Assembly (NCBI RefSeq): GCF_025567385.1
Contig: NZ_JAOQJU010000024.1
Span: forward strand, 1 to 49,020
Direction of reading: 5' to 3'
DNA length: 49,020 nucleotides
Origin: Claveliimonas acetigenes
GTDB lineage: Bacteria > Bacillota > Clostridia > Lachnospirales > Lachnospiraceae
A model generated the notes under the pieces. The model was not told the origin of the DNA. It saw only the letters and a program-made list of their open reading frames with translations, and ran no database searches. Below are positions 18,675 to 26,676 of the stretch, one piece after another. A program made the position numbers and the translations under genes. Position 1 is the first letter of the stretch; every line of letters begins with the position of its first letter.

Positions 18675-20375
18675 TTACATCGCCCGCATTTCTTCAAGCA
18701 GCTCCTGCTCCTCCTGTGAGATTTCTGTTTCCGGCTGATCCTTGATCTTCCACCCAAGCGTACTTGTGCGCTCTTTTACTTCCTCTAACATCTCCGGAAT
18801 CTCTTCCGCACGTTCCAGGCAATATGCCGCGCTCTTTGTATCACCCGTTTTCAGGAATTCCTGCTCACACCAGGCAAGCGTCTCCATATAATCCGTGTAT
18901 TCTTCCCTGTGATAAGGTCCAAGCCGGATGGCAGTAAGCTTATTATCAATAAAAGCGTCCACATCTCCGTCGGCAAATGCAGCCCTTGCCTTTGCTGAAT
19001 AGGCAACCGGAACATGTTCATTCGCTTCCAGAATAGAATCTGCTGTTTTTCCCATATTTTCTGAATCTTCAGCCTGCAGAAGGAGCCCGATTTTCGCCAT
19101 GGTATTTCCCTCATAAAACTGAATGGAACTTTCCAACCGATTCTGCATATATAGATAATCTGATCCTCCCACGGCAATTGCTCCTGCCGAAACTGCCAGC
19201 AGCCCAATTCCCACCGCCACGGTTGACGCCATAGATAATTTTATTTCTTTCTTATCCTTCAAGGATAAGAATAACATCAAAACACCGTACATGACAAGAA
19301 ACTGAAAATCATAGTCAAACAAGCTGTGCAGTAAAACCACCAGTAAAACCAATTTATCACGAAGTTTTTCTGTTCCCTGCTTTCTTCTGTCAAACAAAGA
19401 TTTCAGAATGGCGCCATAAAAGCAGATTGCCGGGAAAATTCCCACATCCAGAATCAACTGCAGAAATTCATTATGAACGCTTACAACAGAATAAACACCC
19501 GTCTGCATTTCCTGCTGAACAAAATAATACCCGTAATATCCCATGCCAAAAGGATACTTTGCAATCATCACCACAGCATCCCTGGCATACAAAAGCCTGC
19601 CCCAGAAGGTACTTGCCTGATCGGAAAGGGTTGTCAGACGCTCCATCAGACCAGATCCGCCGACGGCAAAAATCACAGCCAGAACTGCCGTAAATATACC
19701 TACACACAGAAAGAGATATTTTCTGTTTTCTTTCTTCCACGCCAGTAATAACAAAATACAAAGAAGCATCAGTGCAAACACGGTACGGCTCCCGCTCAGG
19801 TAGATTCCAAACAAGGCAATCAGGCAATGTACCGCCTGCCGCCAGTCTTTCTTAAGATTCTCCAGGCGAAGGACCGCAACAATAAAACAAATCAGCATAA
19901 ACAGCGCATAGGTATTGGGATACTGAAAAAAACCTCCGAGCCTTCCCGCCGTAGATACCAGTGTCTTACACGCCGGAATCTGCATCATAAGAAAGGATAG
20001 AACCGTCATAACACTGCCCGCCAGAGGAAGCCATCCGATCAATTCCTGCCGTTCTGCCTCCGTAATCTGACACATCAGTAAAAAAAGCAGGATAACCGGC
20101 AAAAATTTCATGCCGCCCATCAGAGACATCCCGGAATCCACCGCCCACAGGCTTACCAGAAAATAGGACACAGATATAAGCGAAAATGCAAGCAAATTGA
20201 TATCGCAGGAAATGAGAAGTCTCTTTGCACACCAAAGCTGATACACCAAAGCTCCCAGCAGAAGAACTGACAACACAGCAGATACATAACAAAAATATCC
20301 GCCTCCAATGCATCCGCACCCTATCATAACAATTAATAAAAAATATTTGAAATCCGGTATTTTTTTCGTTCGCAC
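18675..20375 (-). CDS. O-antigen ligase-like (Wzy-C) membrane protein with C-terminal helical repeats
   Basis: Polytopic membrane protein of 566 residues (577 from an upstream ATG). About ten to twelve hydrophobic segments span residues 10-400. The conserved Wzy-C features are GRLGGFFQYPNTYALFM, LSGSRTVFAL, the extracellular loop GRLLYARDAVVMIAKYPFG, and VHNEFLQLILDVG. The last 140 residues look like short TPR-like helices (AKIGLLLQAEDSENMGKTAD). A GTG at 20375 has AGGAGG five bases upstream; ATG 20408 has no SD and is the alternative. Likely polymerises or attaches a surface glycan; in a Gram-positive this may be a wall polysaccharide. It follows a nuclease lipoprotein gene. Confidence 0.78.
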   Translation of the reverse strand: MRTKKIPDFKYFLLIVMIGCGCIGGGYFCYVSAVLSVLLLGALVYQLWCAKRLLISCDINLLAFSLISVSYFLVSLWAVDSGMSLMGGMKFLPVILLFLLMCQITEAERQELIGWLPLAGSVMTVLSFLMMQIPACKTLVSTAGRLGGFFQYPNTYALFMLICFIVAVLRLENLKKDWRQAVHCLIALFGIYLSGSRTVFALMLLCILLLLAWKKENRKYLFLCVGIFTAVLAVIFAVGGSGLMERLTTLSDQASTFWGRLLYARDAVVMIAKYPFGMGYYGYYFVQQEMQTGVYSVVSVHNEFLQLILDVGIFPAICFYGAILKSLFDRRKQGTEKLRDKLVLLVVLLHSLFDYDFQFLVMYGVLMLFLSLKDKKEIKLSMASTVAVGIGLLAVSAGAIAVGGSDYLYMQNRLESSIQFYEGNTMAKIGLLLQAEDSENMGKTADSILEANEHVPVAYSAKARAAFADGDVDAFIDNKLTAIRLGPYHREEYTDYMETLAWCEQEFLKTGDTKSAAYCLERAEEIPEMLEEVKERTSTLGWKIKDQPETEISQEEQELLEEMRAM

Positions 20376-20416
20376 GCTGTCCTCCTGCATCTCTGAGCAT
20401 TTTAACATCTCATTTT

Positions 20417-21334
20417 CTATTTCTTTGCCTTCCGGTATCCGGCATCGATTGCCTCCTGTTCCGTCTGGAAAATAACCAGATTTTCAGAATCTTCCATCTT
20501 CTCATAAAAAGCCTGTCCCGGACAGTGATAAATCTTTGATTCCTTATTTCCACGTATCTCTCCATCCGAAACTGCCTGGGCTTCCGAAGCCGACACATCT
20601 CCTGCCAGACTACTTTCTCCGGTCTCATAATCAATTACAATTCCCGGCTGTACATTATATACAAACACATTAAAACTGATCGCTTCCCCCTGATCTTCCA
20701 CCGACTGTGCTTCCATCTGCACGCCGCTCGCCACCAGATTATCGCCATCATAGACAGGCTTCACCAGATAAAGCACATGGTTAGCCGTTTCCTTAATATA
20801 ATCCGCCACCATTTCCTCAAAAGGCAGCATCCCTTCTACATTCATGTAACGGGTCCCGGTAATGAGGTTCTTTTCATTAGCATTCTCTGCCGTAAGCTGA
20901 TAGCCAATCAAATGACAGCGGTTATACAGATACTTTCCATCCACAACATCGTATTTGACCGTATGCCATCCGCTGGGCTTCACCTGACCGATACTGCCTC
21001 TTTCTTCTGTCGGCATCAAATCCTGCCCGATATTGGCAATTGCCCCTGTACATCTTCCCAGCTCGTCCATCTCCCCATATTCCTCATAGGATTCTTCAGA
21101 GATTTCCTCCTCCGTGAAATCCGGTTCATTTCCATTAATTACCGCATAAGGTTCCCCACTGTATTCCGGCACTTCGGACAGCTCGACGGTTTCTGTCTCT
21201 TCAGGCAGTACGGTTACATCCGCCGCAGCGTTCTTTACATTCTCCGAAGCTTCTATACTGCCGCAGGCTGTCAGAAAAATACTCAACACAGCCAGTAAAA
21301 CAGGCAGCCGTTTTTTCCATAATTTCTTAATCAT
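20417..21334 (-). CDS. Secreted lipoprotein DNA/RNA non-specific endonuclease
   Basis: About 305 residues. Lipoprotein signal (KKLWKKRLPVLLAVLSIFLTAC, lipobox cysteine about residue 24), an acidic linker, then an Endonuclea_NS_2-type nuclease domain: GRCTGAIANIGQDLMPTEER, HTVKYDVVDGKYLYNRCHLI (the NRCHLI histidine is the likely general base of the beta-beta-alpha-Me fold), LTAENANEKNLITGTRYMN. The C-terminal 50 residues (NKESKIYHCPGQAFY, EAIDAGYRKAKK) resemble the Ada-type small metal-binding fold. Start at ATG 21334, overlapping the stop of the upstream gene by eight bases; an upstream in-frame ATG at 21370 is possible. Probably degrades external nucleic acid at the cell surface. Confidence 0.85.
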   Translation of the reverse strand: MIKKLWKKRLPVLLAVLSIFLTACGSIEASENVKNAAADVTVLPEETETVELSEVPEYSGEPYAVINGNEPDFTEEEISEESYEEYGEMDELGRCTGAIANIGQDLMPTEERGSIGQVKPSGWHTVKYDVVDGKYLYNRCHLIGYQLTAENANEKNLITGTRYMNVEGMLPFEEMVADYIKETANHVLYLVKPVYDGDNLVASGVQMEAQSVEDQGEAISFNVFVYNVQPGIVIDYETGESSLAGDVSASEAQAVSDGEIRGNKESKIYHCPGQAFYEKMEDSENLVIFQTEQEAIDAGYRKAKK

Positions 21335-21743
21335 GTCTTTTTCGATATATCTCCTCTGTAATCTTATCATGGGAAAATCCTTTTAAATCCTCTGAACTTA
21401 TCTTTTCCCAATCGTGAAGTGAAAGATCTAAATGAAAATCCGCCGGATATCGCTTATTCCACCAAAAAACAATCAATCGTTCTATCTTATCCTCATATGC
21501 CTGCAGCCGTTCCGACTCAACAAAACAATACTCGCCATCCGACGCTTTTTGAAGAAACTTTTCATCCGTGAAGATGTTTTCTGCTTTTACATCTGTAAAC
21601 AGCTTTCGGGAATAGCTGTTCATCCACAGTTTCCTGCCTGCACAAATCTGCAGAATCCTTTCTGTCAGCCTCCTGTCCCGGCTCTGACGCCTTTGGTTAA
21701 ACATCATACCGCAATTTTCATCCAGACAAAGAATTACTTTCAA
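21327..21743 (-). CDS. Small conserved Lachnospiraceae-type protein of unknown function
   Basis: 138 residues, no signal peptide or membrane segment. The start MKVILCLDENCGMMFNQRRQ resembles a compact alpha/beta fold, and WMNSYSRKLF, YCFVESERL and VFWWNKRYPADFHLDL are recurring parts in similar short proteins next to the NS-type endonuclease in related genomes. Database entries for such proteins are sometimes named ribonuclease Z, but no histidine metal motif of that family is visible, so I do not use the name. Its stop overlaps the nuclease gene start by eight bases, which points to coupled translation and perhaps a partner or immunity role for the nuclease. Confidence 0.75.
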   Translation of the reverse strand: MKVILCLDENCGMMFNQRRQSRDRRLTERILQICAGRKLWMNSYSRKLFTDVKAENIFTDEKFLQKASDGEYCFVESERLQAYEDKIERLIVFWWNKRYPADFHLDLSLHDWEKISSEDLKGFSHDKITEEIYRKRHD

Positions 21744-21755
21744 TAAAATCTCTCC

Positions 21756-22895
21756 TTAATTTCCCCTCTGAATCTGTAAAAGTTTATTCTTCAGTTCCTG
21801 TTCCATGCGAAGCATCTCCTGCTCCGCTTCGGCACGTTTCTGCCGTCCTTCCTGCTGAATCTGCATCACCTCATCCAGCGTTGCGATTAAAGTCTCATTG
21901 GTATGTTTTAATGTTTCTATCTCGACAATTCCCCGCTCGGACTCCTTCGCCGTATGCACCGTCGCCATCTTTAACTTATCGGCATTCTTCCTTAGAAGCT
22001 CATTCGTCATGTCTGTTACTTCTCTCTGGGCGGCAGCCGCCTGTGCAGAGTGTTCTACTCCCAGCGCCAGTACCATCTGGCTCTTCCAGAGAGGAATCGT
22101 ATTAACAATGGTAGACTGAATTTTCTCCACCATTAAGGTATTACTGCTCTGAACCAGACGTATCTGCGGAGCAGTCTGGATCGCAATCGTCCTCGTCAGC
22201 TCCAGATCGTGAATTTTCTTCTCAAAACGGCCGCACATGGCATCCAGATCCTTCGCTGCCTGTGCATCCTCCGGCAGTCCGGTCTTTTCCGCTTTTTCGA
22301 GAAGCGCCGGAATCTGCGTCCTCCGTACTTCCTCAAGCTTCTTCTTTCCCGCCATAATATACATCGTCAGTTCTTTAAAATAAGTCAGGTTCAGATCATA
22401 CATTTTATCCAATATTGCAATATCTTTCAAAAGCTGTATCTGATGAGATTCCAGTACCTTACAAATCTGATTGACATTTGTCTCCGCCTTCGCATATTTA
22501 GCCTCCATTGACTGGATTTTATTCGAACCTTTCTTGAAAATTCCAAAAAATCCCTTTTCTTCTTCCTCATCAAAGCTCTTCAATTCCTTTACCACACCGG
22601 AAAGCAGTTCTCCAACTTCTCCCAAATCCTTGGTCTTTACATTATCCAGCGCACTCTCGGAAAAGTCTGCCATCTTCTTCTGCGTACCTGCTCCATACTG
22701 TAAGATAGCCGTAGAATCCGTAATGTCAATCTTCTCTGCAAATGCCTCTACCGTCCGCTTTTCTTCTTCCGACAAAATACTGTCATCCAGTGTCTCTGCC
22801 TTTTTCTCTGCCTCCAACGGCGGCTGTGGTTTCTCTTTAAAAGGTTCTAATGTAAGCTCCGGCACTGCTCCCATTGTTTCAAACTCGTTATTCAT
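21756..22895 (-). CDS. telA: TelA / toxic anion resistance family protein
   Basis: 379 residues, cytoplasmic, mostly alpha-helical. An acidic N-terminus is followed by the TelA family core: GAGTQKKMADFSESALDNVK, then long coiled helices (VNQICKVLESHQIQLLKDIA, LDKMYDLNLTYFKELTMYI), and a C-terminal AEAEQEMLRMEQEL coiled coil. The neighbour upstream is xpaC, 16 bases away, the usual pairing. Related proteins were first described in tellurite resistance, but a wider role in envelope stress or lipid and cell-wall tension is suspected. I cannot tell which function applies here. Confidence 0.9.
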   Translation of the reverse strand: MNNEFETMGAVPELTLEPFKEKPQPPLEAEKKAETLDDSILSEEEKRTVEAFAEKIDITDSTAILQYGAGTQKKMADFSESALDNVKTKDLGEVGELLSGVVKELKSFDEEEEKGFFGIFKKGSNKIQSMEAKYAKAETNVNQICKVLESHQIQLLKDIAILDKMYDLNLTYFKELTMYIMAGKKKLEEVRRTQIPALLEKAEKTGLPEDAQAAKDLDAMCGRFEKKIHDLELTRTIAIQTAPQIRLVQSSNTLMVEKIQSTIVNTIPLWKSQMVLALGVEHSAQAAAAQREVTDMTNELLRKNADKLKMATVHTAKESERGIVEIETLKHTNETLIATLDEVMQIQQEGRQKRAEAEQEMLRMEQELKNKLLQIQRGN

Positions 22896-22911
22896 CCTCT
22901 TCCTCCATCCT

Positions 22912-24138
22912 CTATCTTCTCATTCCGTCTTCCGTAAGCCCTTCCTGGGCAAGCATTGTATTTAACACAGATATATCCGAAGACACATCCCATGCCGTAT
23001 CCTGAAACAGACTATCCAAAAGCTTTTCAAACGCCACATTCAAAGTATCCAGCGTCGCTTCAATCTCCGCCTTCGACGCGCGGATGTTCTCGCCGTCCAC
23101 CGGCTGGGCATCCAGCTCTTCATAGGCATTCAGAAGCTTTATGGTGGTCGGCAGATAGTAATCCATTAATTTGCGGATGTCATCTACACATTCCGGATTC
23201 TGCTCAACACGATCAAAAATTTTATCTACCAGCAACTCCATGCGGGATATTTTGGCTGAAATCTCTTTGCCGGGAATTGCGTCATTACAAGAACGTATTT
23301 TATCAATGTATTCATCTCCGGCATCAATAATCTTCTGCACCTGTGGCGGCAATTTGTTAATCTGTGCCTTTCTCTCCGCTCCTTCTTCCCTGCGCGCGTT
23401 CTCTTCCTGTTCCATCTTTTTTCTATTCATCTGAATTTGAAGATATTGATCATACATTTCACGGCTGGTTATCAGGCAGGTCTTTTGTTCGTCCAGATAT
23501 CCCTGCGTAAACCATTTTTTTACAATCATCCGGTTCAAATCCTTTACCACGGCTTTCACACTCTGGTGGGACTTCTCTGCCAATTCCTTAATATTACAAT
23601 ATTCTCTGCCTGCAAGAATACTTACATACTCCCGGAATCTTTTCACTCTGCCAACCATAGAAACTCCGCATCCACCCATTACAAAGCTGCCCGTCGCCAA
23701 TAAGAAAAACACGACGGAAAGGATGCGAAACGTTGCCGCATATCCTCCGGCAGACGCGGCGCCAACCAAAAAAACCAAAAGAGGAATCAAAAATACGACG
23801 CCCATGGTTATGCCTGTTATTGCCAAAGCCAATCCGCCTGCCCTGGTATAGCCTGTCCCACGATACAATCCCGGACGAGACTTGCGCGTATCATACACCT
23901 GCTGTTCTTTCCTTTCCTGATACCGAGGACTGTATGCCTGACTGCAATCCGGGCCGTATTCCTGACGATAGCCGGACTTATTTCCTGTGTTTTTCATATT
24001 TTTTGCAATAGCATCCGCCGCATTGGTAATTGTATTGGTAATTGTCTGATTTAATTTATCAAAATCCTGAGAATCAATTGCATCCTGCACTACCTTTTTG
24101 ATATCTTCCCCGAATTTCTCCCAGTCATGATTTGCCAT
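22912..24138 (-). CDS. XpaC-family membrane protein (5-bromo-4-chloroindolyl phosphate hydrolysis family)
   Basis: About 408 residues. A soluble N-terminal 90 residues contain WEKFGEDIKKVVQDAIDSQD and a Gln/Tyr-rich stretch, then two adjacent membrane segments (ALAITGITMGVVFLIPLLVF and FRILSVVFFLLATGSFVMGG), a winged-helix-like stretch (REYCNIKELAEKSHQSVKAV) and a helical C-terminal domain. Start at ATG 24138, with GGAGG five bases upstream; the longer frame from GTG 24150 covers the ribosome site. First gene of the xpaC-telA operon. Its long 5' UTR holds the repeats described below. The name comes from a screen phenotype; its biochemistry is unknown. Confidence 0.85.
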   Translation of the reverse strand: MANHDWEKFGEDIKKVVQDAIDSQDFDKLNQTITNTITNAADAIAKNMKNTGNKSGYRQEYGPDCSQAYSPRYQERKEQQVYDTRKSRPGLYRGTGYTRAGGLALAITGITMGVVFLIPLLVFLVGAASAGGYAATFRILSVVFFLLATGSFVMGGCGVSMVGRVKRFREYVSILAGREYCNIKELAEKSHQSVKAVVKDLNRMIVKKWFTQGYLDEQKTCLITSREMYDQYLQIQMNRKKMEQEENARREEGAERKAQINKLPPQVQKIIDAGDEYIDKIRSCNDAIPGKEISAKISRMELLVDKIFDRVEQNPECVDDIRKLMDYYLPTTIKLLNAYEELDAQPVDGENIRASKAEIEATLDTLNVAFEKLLDSLFQDTAWDVSSDISVLNTMLAQEGLTEDGMRR

Positions 24139-24160
24139 TTTGCCCTCCACTTTTCGCCCC

Positions 24161-24304
24161 TTCGTTCCCTCGGTGTCCGTTTCTATGCGCCTTCCTTACG
24201 CTCCGAACGTCACCTCGGGCACTTCGTTCCCTCGGTGTCCGTTTCTATGCGCCTTCCTTACGCTCCGAACGTCACCTCGGGCACTTCGTTCCCTCGGTGT
24301 CCGT
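24161..24304. repeat. 62-bp tandem repeat in the xpaC 5' UTR
   Basis: Unit TTCGTTCCCTCGGTGTCCGT and the following 42 bases recur at 24161 and 24223 without a difference, and a third copy begins at 24285 (first 20 bases). The unit ends join the flank of the dispersed hairpin element, whose 5' end starts with the same CTCGGT-TCCGTT sequence. It lies about 20 bases from the xpaC start and inside its transcript. Confidence 0.9.
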
Positions 24305-24390
24305 TACACTCACATAAATCCACTTGCAAAGGCATCTGTCTGCAAGCAGCCGCTGCCTTTGCACATGGATTTGCGTTCGTCGCTATGCGC
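24299..24390. repeat. Dispersed hairpin element, copy 2
   Basis: TCCGTTRCACTCACATAAAT on the left and ATTTGCGTTCGTYGCTATGC on the right match copy 1 at 6112-6240, while the sequence between them is different. That core forms a 19-bp stem at 24316-24334 and 24354-24372 (17 of 19 pairs, GCAAAGGCA with TGCCTTTGC perfect) with a smaller CTGC-AA-GCAG hairpin at its tip. Here it sits in the xpaC leader, not after a gene end, so it may shape the 5' UTR. Confidence 0.75.
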
Positions 24391-24392
24391 TC

Positions 24393-24421
24393 ATTATATC
24401 ACGTTCTGGGGATATTTGCAT
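24393..24421 (-). promoter_or_regulatory. Candidate promoter of the xpaC-telA operon
   Basis: TATAAT (24393-24398, minus strand) with an upstream TG (TGA) making an extended -10, and a weak ATGCAA -35 at 24416-24421. Transcripts would start near 24386 and carry a leader of about 240 nt with the hairpin element and tandem repeats. Confidence 0.5.
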
Positions 24422-24462
24422 CAAATTATGTGGAACTTTGAACGGATTACTATTCATAGCAC

Positions 24463-24498
24463 CAGAAACGGCATAGCCTAAAGGCTATGCCGTTTCTG
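24463..24498. terminator. Perfect 16-bp inverted repeat after the SLH-rhodanese gene
   Basis: CAGAAACGGCATAGCC, loop TAAA, GGCTATGCCGTTTCTG, 21 bases beyond the stop of the SLH-rhodanese gene. No strong T tract follows on either strand, but the stem is long enough to terminate or protect the 3' end. Confidence 0.65.
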
Positions 24499-24519
24499 TT
24501 AATTAAGGAAACTATTCTT

Positions 24520-26544
24520 TTATTCTTCTTTAGAATCATCGTTTGAATCATTATTTGAATCATCTATAATTGGAAGACGGTTGCCTTCTTCATCTTCATA
24601 AGAAGACCATCCACACCATCCGTCTGAAAAAAGAGATGTATTTTCAAATCCCATTGTCTTTGCATCCCAGAGTACTTCTGCTGCACGATATCCGCCACCG
24701 CAGAAGAAGGAAAGATGTTTGTCGGTATCAACGCCCGCTTCTTCCCACATAGCCAAAATTTCATCTGCGTTACGCATTGTATAATCGAGATTATCATAGT
24801 AGTACATGGAGCTGGAGTTATTAATTCCTGCATATCCGAATACAGCGCCTGGGATTCTTCCCTTGTATGGGAAGTAATCATATCCGGAAGTCTCGCCCTT
24901 GTACTCTTCAATTCTTCTATTATCAACCAACAGGAAATCTTCTGCTGCTGACAATTCTTTTGCTTCAAGTACCGTATCGATCAAATCAGGGTTCTTCGGT
25001 TCTTCTGCTCCGAAGTCCTCTACCGGTGTCATCTTACCTTCCCCTGTCTCAAGCTCATATCCGGCATCTGTCCAACTATCGTATCCGCCGCTCATTACAT
25101 ATACATTCTCTACTCCAAGATACTGGAGAATTACCGCATAACGGCATGCGAAAATCGGAGCACCAACAGTAACAACTGTACTCTCAGTCGTAATTCCCTG
25201 AGATTTTGCCAGAGCAAGCAATTCCTCATCACTTCTCAACAGATAGTAATTATCAGCCATATCAAAATCGTCGCTGTTTACATGAATTGCACCCGGAACA
25301 TGCCCGTCAACAAAACCGGATTCTTCTTCTGTGCCCCAGCTTACCTCTACGATCTTCAGATCTTTTACTTCACCAACTTCTGCAACTTCTTTTCCATCAA
25401 TCAGATCTTTTACAGCTGTCGGCGGAATCCAGAGCTTGTAATTTGCATAGCTTGTCAGTTCGCCTGTCCAGTCTTTCAAATCAAAGACCTTCACGTCCTT
25501 TACAAGCGGAGCAATGTAATTTGCAACGATAACAGCGTCATTTGCATCTTCACTGTAAATGATAGCAGACTTATCTTCTGTAATCTCTTTGTCATCTACA
25601 TACTTCCACAGATGTTCTTTCCGTGATACCCAGTCAATATTGCTTGCATCATCGTAAGTACAGGTCAACCAATTTACAGAGAAATCGGTTGCTCCTTCAA
25701 TGTGTCCGCCCATAGCATTCTTACCGGATGCCCATCCGCTGTATGCATCATTAGATCTTGCATCAATTACAATCGCAGAGTCATCTGTAAGAGCTTCTTT
25801 TACTTCATCCTCTGTTGCTTCTTCATAATCGCCAGGAGCTGCAACAATCGTGTAGTCAACGAATCGGTCAATAATTGTTGCACACTGCGCACGTACGGCG
25901 CTGCCCTGTGGGTCAAGCTTTCCATCATTTCCCTTAATCATGTCAGAAGCAACCGCCCATTCCATAGCCTCTTTTGCAAAATCATTTACGCTGGACGCAT
26001 CCGGATATCCTGAAATATCCTCGCCTTTTATCCCATATTTCTTGTACTCAGAGTAACGGTACAGCATGGTAACCATCTGTTCACGGTTGATATTATCTGC
26101 AGTGCCAAATAAGCCCGTATCCTCATAACCCGTTACGATTTCGTTCTCATTTGCCCACGTAATAGCTTTGGAATACCATTCTCCATCCGGAACATCCGGG
26201 AACTTCCCATTATACTGAACCTCCGGTTCACCTTCCATTCTGTAAAGAATGACAGCAAACTGTGCTCTTGCAAGATCATCTGCCGGTCCAAAAGTCGTTT
26301 GTCCATCGTCCATCACCTCACCATATCCTGTCATCAGGCCAAGTTTGTAGACATCCTGCACATAATTGTAAAACCAATCTCCTGCCAACACATCTGCATA
26401 AGGAAGAACGAACGCTTCTTCTGTTTCCTCTTCGGTCGTCTCCTCTGTTGTCTCTTCGGTTGTCTCTTCTGCTGCCTGTGCAACCCCAGTAAGGCCAAAT
26501 GCCATCACAAACGTAAGCAGAAGAACCATAAGTTTCTTTTTCAT
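24520..26544 (-). CDS. SLH-anchored protein with three rhodanese-like domains
   Basis: Secreted, 674 residues. Signal peptide to about residue 24 (AQAA), a Thr/Glu-rich spacer (residues 25-45), three SLH domains (about 48-230), then three rhodanese-like domains. Domain 1 (about 240-370) has DSAIVIDARSNDAYSG but no active cysteine. Domain 2 (about 385-500) has GFVDGHVPGAIHVN and a cysteine at about 466 (APIFACRYA). Domain 3 (about 535-650) has FLLVDNRRIEEYKG and the full C-x4-R loop CGGGYR with the cysteine at residue 615. Thiosulfate or sulfide sulfurtransfer at the cell surface is the expected chemistry. The acidic tail is Ser/Asn/Asp-rich. Monocistronic: promoter at 26583-26612 and inverted repeat after the stop. 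Confidence 0.88.
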   Translation of the reverse strand: MKKKLMVLLLTFVMAFGLTGVAQAAEETTEETTEETTEEETEEAFVLPYADVLAGDWFYNYVQDVYKLGLMTGYGEVMDDGQTTFGPADDLARAQFAVILYRMEGEPEVQYNGKFPDVPDGEWYSKAITWANENEIVTGYEDTGLFGTADNINREQMVTMLYRYSEYKKYGIKGEDISGYPDASSVNDFAKEAMEWAVASDMIKGNDGKLDPQGSAVRAQCATIIDRFVDYTIVAAPGDYEEATEDEVKEALTDDSAIVIDARSNDAYSGWASGKNAMGGHIEGATDFSVNWLTCTYDDASNIDWVSRKEHLWKYVDDKEITEDKSAIIYSEDANDAVIVANYIAPLVKDVKVFDLKDWTGELTSYANYKLWIPPTAVKDLIDGKEVAEVGEVKDLKIVEVSWGTEEESGFVDGHVPGAIHVNSDDFDMADNYYLLRSDEELLALAKSQGITTESTVVTVGAPIFACRYAVILQYLGVENVYVMSGGYDSWTDAGYELETGEGKMTPVEDFGAEEPKNPDLIDTVLEAKELSAAEDFLLVDNRRIEEYKGETSGYDYFPYKGRIPGAVFGYAGINNSSSMYYYDNLDYTMRNADEILAMWEEAGVDTDKHLSFFCGGGYRAAEVLWDAKTMGFENTSLFSDGWCGWSSYEDEEGNRLPIIDDSNNDSNDDSKEE

Positions 26545-26582
26545 AAAAAACCTCCTTTTGTAATAAAATAGTTTCCTAGTCC

Positions 26583-26612
26583 ATTATAGGTAATTTCTCT
26601 CCATAACTCCAA
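26583..26612 (-). promoter_or_regulatory. Promoter of the SLH-rhodanese gene
   Basis: TTGGAG (26607-26612), 18-bp spacer, TATAAT (26583-26588) on the minus strand, about 40 bases before the ATG, which has AAAGGAGG nearby. Confidence 0.65.
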
Positions 26613-26676
26613 TTGATTTTTTCTATATGAATTATTTTCCATAGATTCTGCCGATATCTATTGAGCGATATTATAT

